DNA of 64,000 nt from Serinus canaria (Eukaryota > Chordata > Aves > Passeriformes > Fringillidae). Made by a program: the position numbers and the translations under genes. The notes under the pieces are model-generated. The model was not told the DNA's origin. It ran no database searches and was given only the letters and a program-made list of their open reading frames with translations. Below, in pieces: positions 63,510 through 64,000 of the stretch (position 1 is the first letter of the stretch; each line of letters opens with the position of its first letter). The stretch covers positions 90,436,990-90,500,989 of the forward strand of contig NC_066315.1 in NCBI RefSeq assembly GCF_022539315.1, in the 5' to 3' direction.

Positions 63510-64000
63510 TGTCATTTACTTGGACTTTATTGCAGCCAACTGCATCAAACATTAGTCATCTTTACAGAGTTTTTAGTAGAAGGAATGACTAAATTATAAT
63601 AAGCACAACATTCTTATTTTATAATACAGTACAAAAACAACCAAAGTATTAGCAGGTAAGCTCTAAAACTATAGACGCAGCTTCTTATGGTCATATTTGA
63701 ATTATATAATCTCTGACAATCCTTTCACATTTTTCCAGATGTATACCAACGGAATTGTTATTGCAATCTTTTCCAAATTCCTAATAAAAGGCATCAGTGT
63801 GAATAAAAAAATTATGGCACATGATCATTATTAGCTTTAGCATATGTAAGAGTCATGATCTCTCTGTTGTATATTTGTAACTTTCAGCATAAAAATTTAT
63901 ATCTAAACAATATTTTCTGACCCCTTTTTCAATATATAGCATCTCTTAGGAAGTAAACACAGATTTTCTTGTACTGTATAAAAGATGTCAATGTTCTATA
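63510..64000 (-). other. Probable 3' UTR end of a gene beyond the right edge
   Basis: On the minus strand this AT-rich stretch ends in gctgcAATAAAgtcc, then about 20 nt later a U/GU-rich ttttttgttgttt element, the expected layout of a cleavage site. Upstream sequence (tttttgtactgtattataa and similar) has the look of a vertebrate 3' UTR and contains no coding frame. The gene cannot be named from here. Confidence 0.45.
63526..63531 (-). terminator. Polyadenylation signal AATAAA of the right-edge transcript
   Basis: Minus-strand AATAAA with a U/GU-rich element about 20-35 nt downstream (63494-63509 on the plus strand reads aaacaacaaaaaattg). Confidence 0.45.

Overview
The window is vertebrate nuclear DNA, almost certainly from a bird and probably a songbird (Passeriformes). 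The signs are compact intron-exon structure, at least eight CR1 LINE fragments (the dominant avian retroposon), an LTR of avian endogenous-retrovirus type, and a short tRNA-Ile-headed SINE with a CR1-like tail, a design I associate with the passerine TguSINE1 family. There is no prokaryotic gene organisation, and nearly all open frames are chance or repeat-derived.

One complete protein-coding gene dominates: ELP2, the WD40-repeat subunit of the Elongator complex, on the minus strand. I could assemble all 22 coding exons from 53081 (ATG) down to 15953 (stop). Their lengths sum to 2481 nt, an uninterrupted 826-residue frame in which every phase joins. The start lies in a CpG island with a YY1-type start-codon motif and tandem GC boxes. 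All introns are GT-AG except intron 10, which reads GC-AG. The 3' UTR probably runs to about 14.6 kb.

Layout: 1-14640 is intergenic DNA downstream of ELP2, with three CR1 fragments and no recognisable gene. 14640-53081 is ELP2 with its introns, which carry CR1 copies (introns 2 and 6), an ERV-type LTR plus a TA microsatellite (intron 16) and a poly(A)-tailed segment (intron 6). 53082-53290 is the promoter. 53290-63500 is intergenic with further CR1 copies and the SINE. 63510-64000 looks like the tail of a 3' UTR of a minus-strand gene beyond the right edge.

I see no multi-gene system. The points most worth a second look are the GC-AG intron, the promoter arrangement, the apparent absence of the SLC39A6 neighbour expected from mammalian synteny, the SINE and the intronic LTR. 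All calls come from reading and hand-splicing; no alignment was run.
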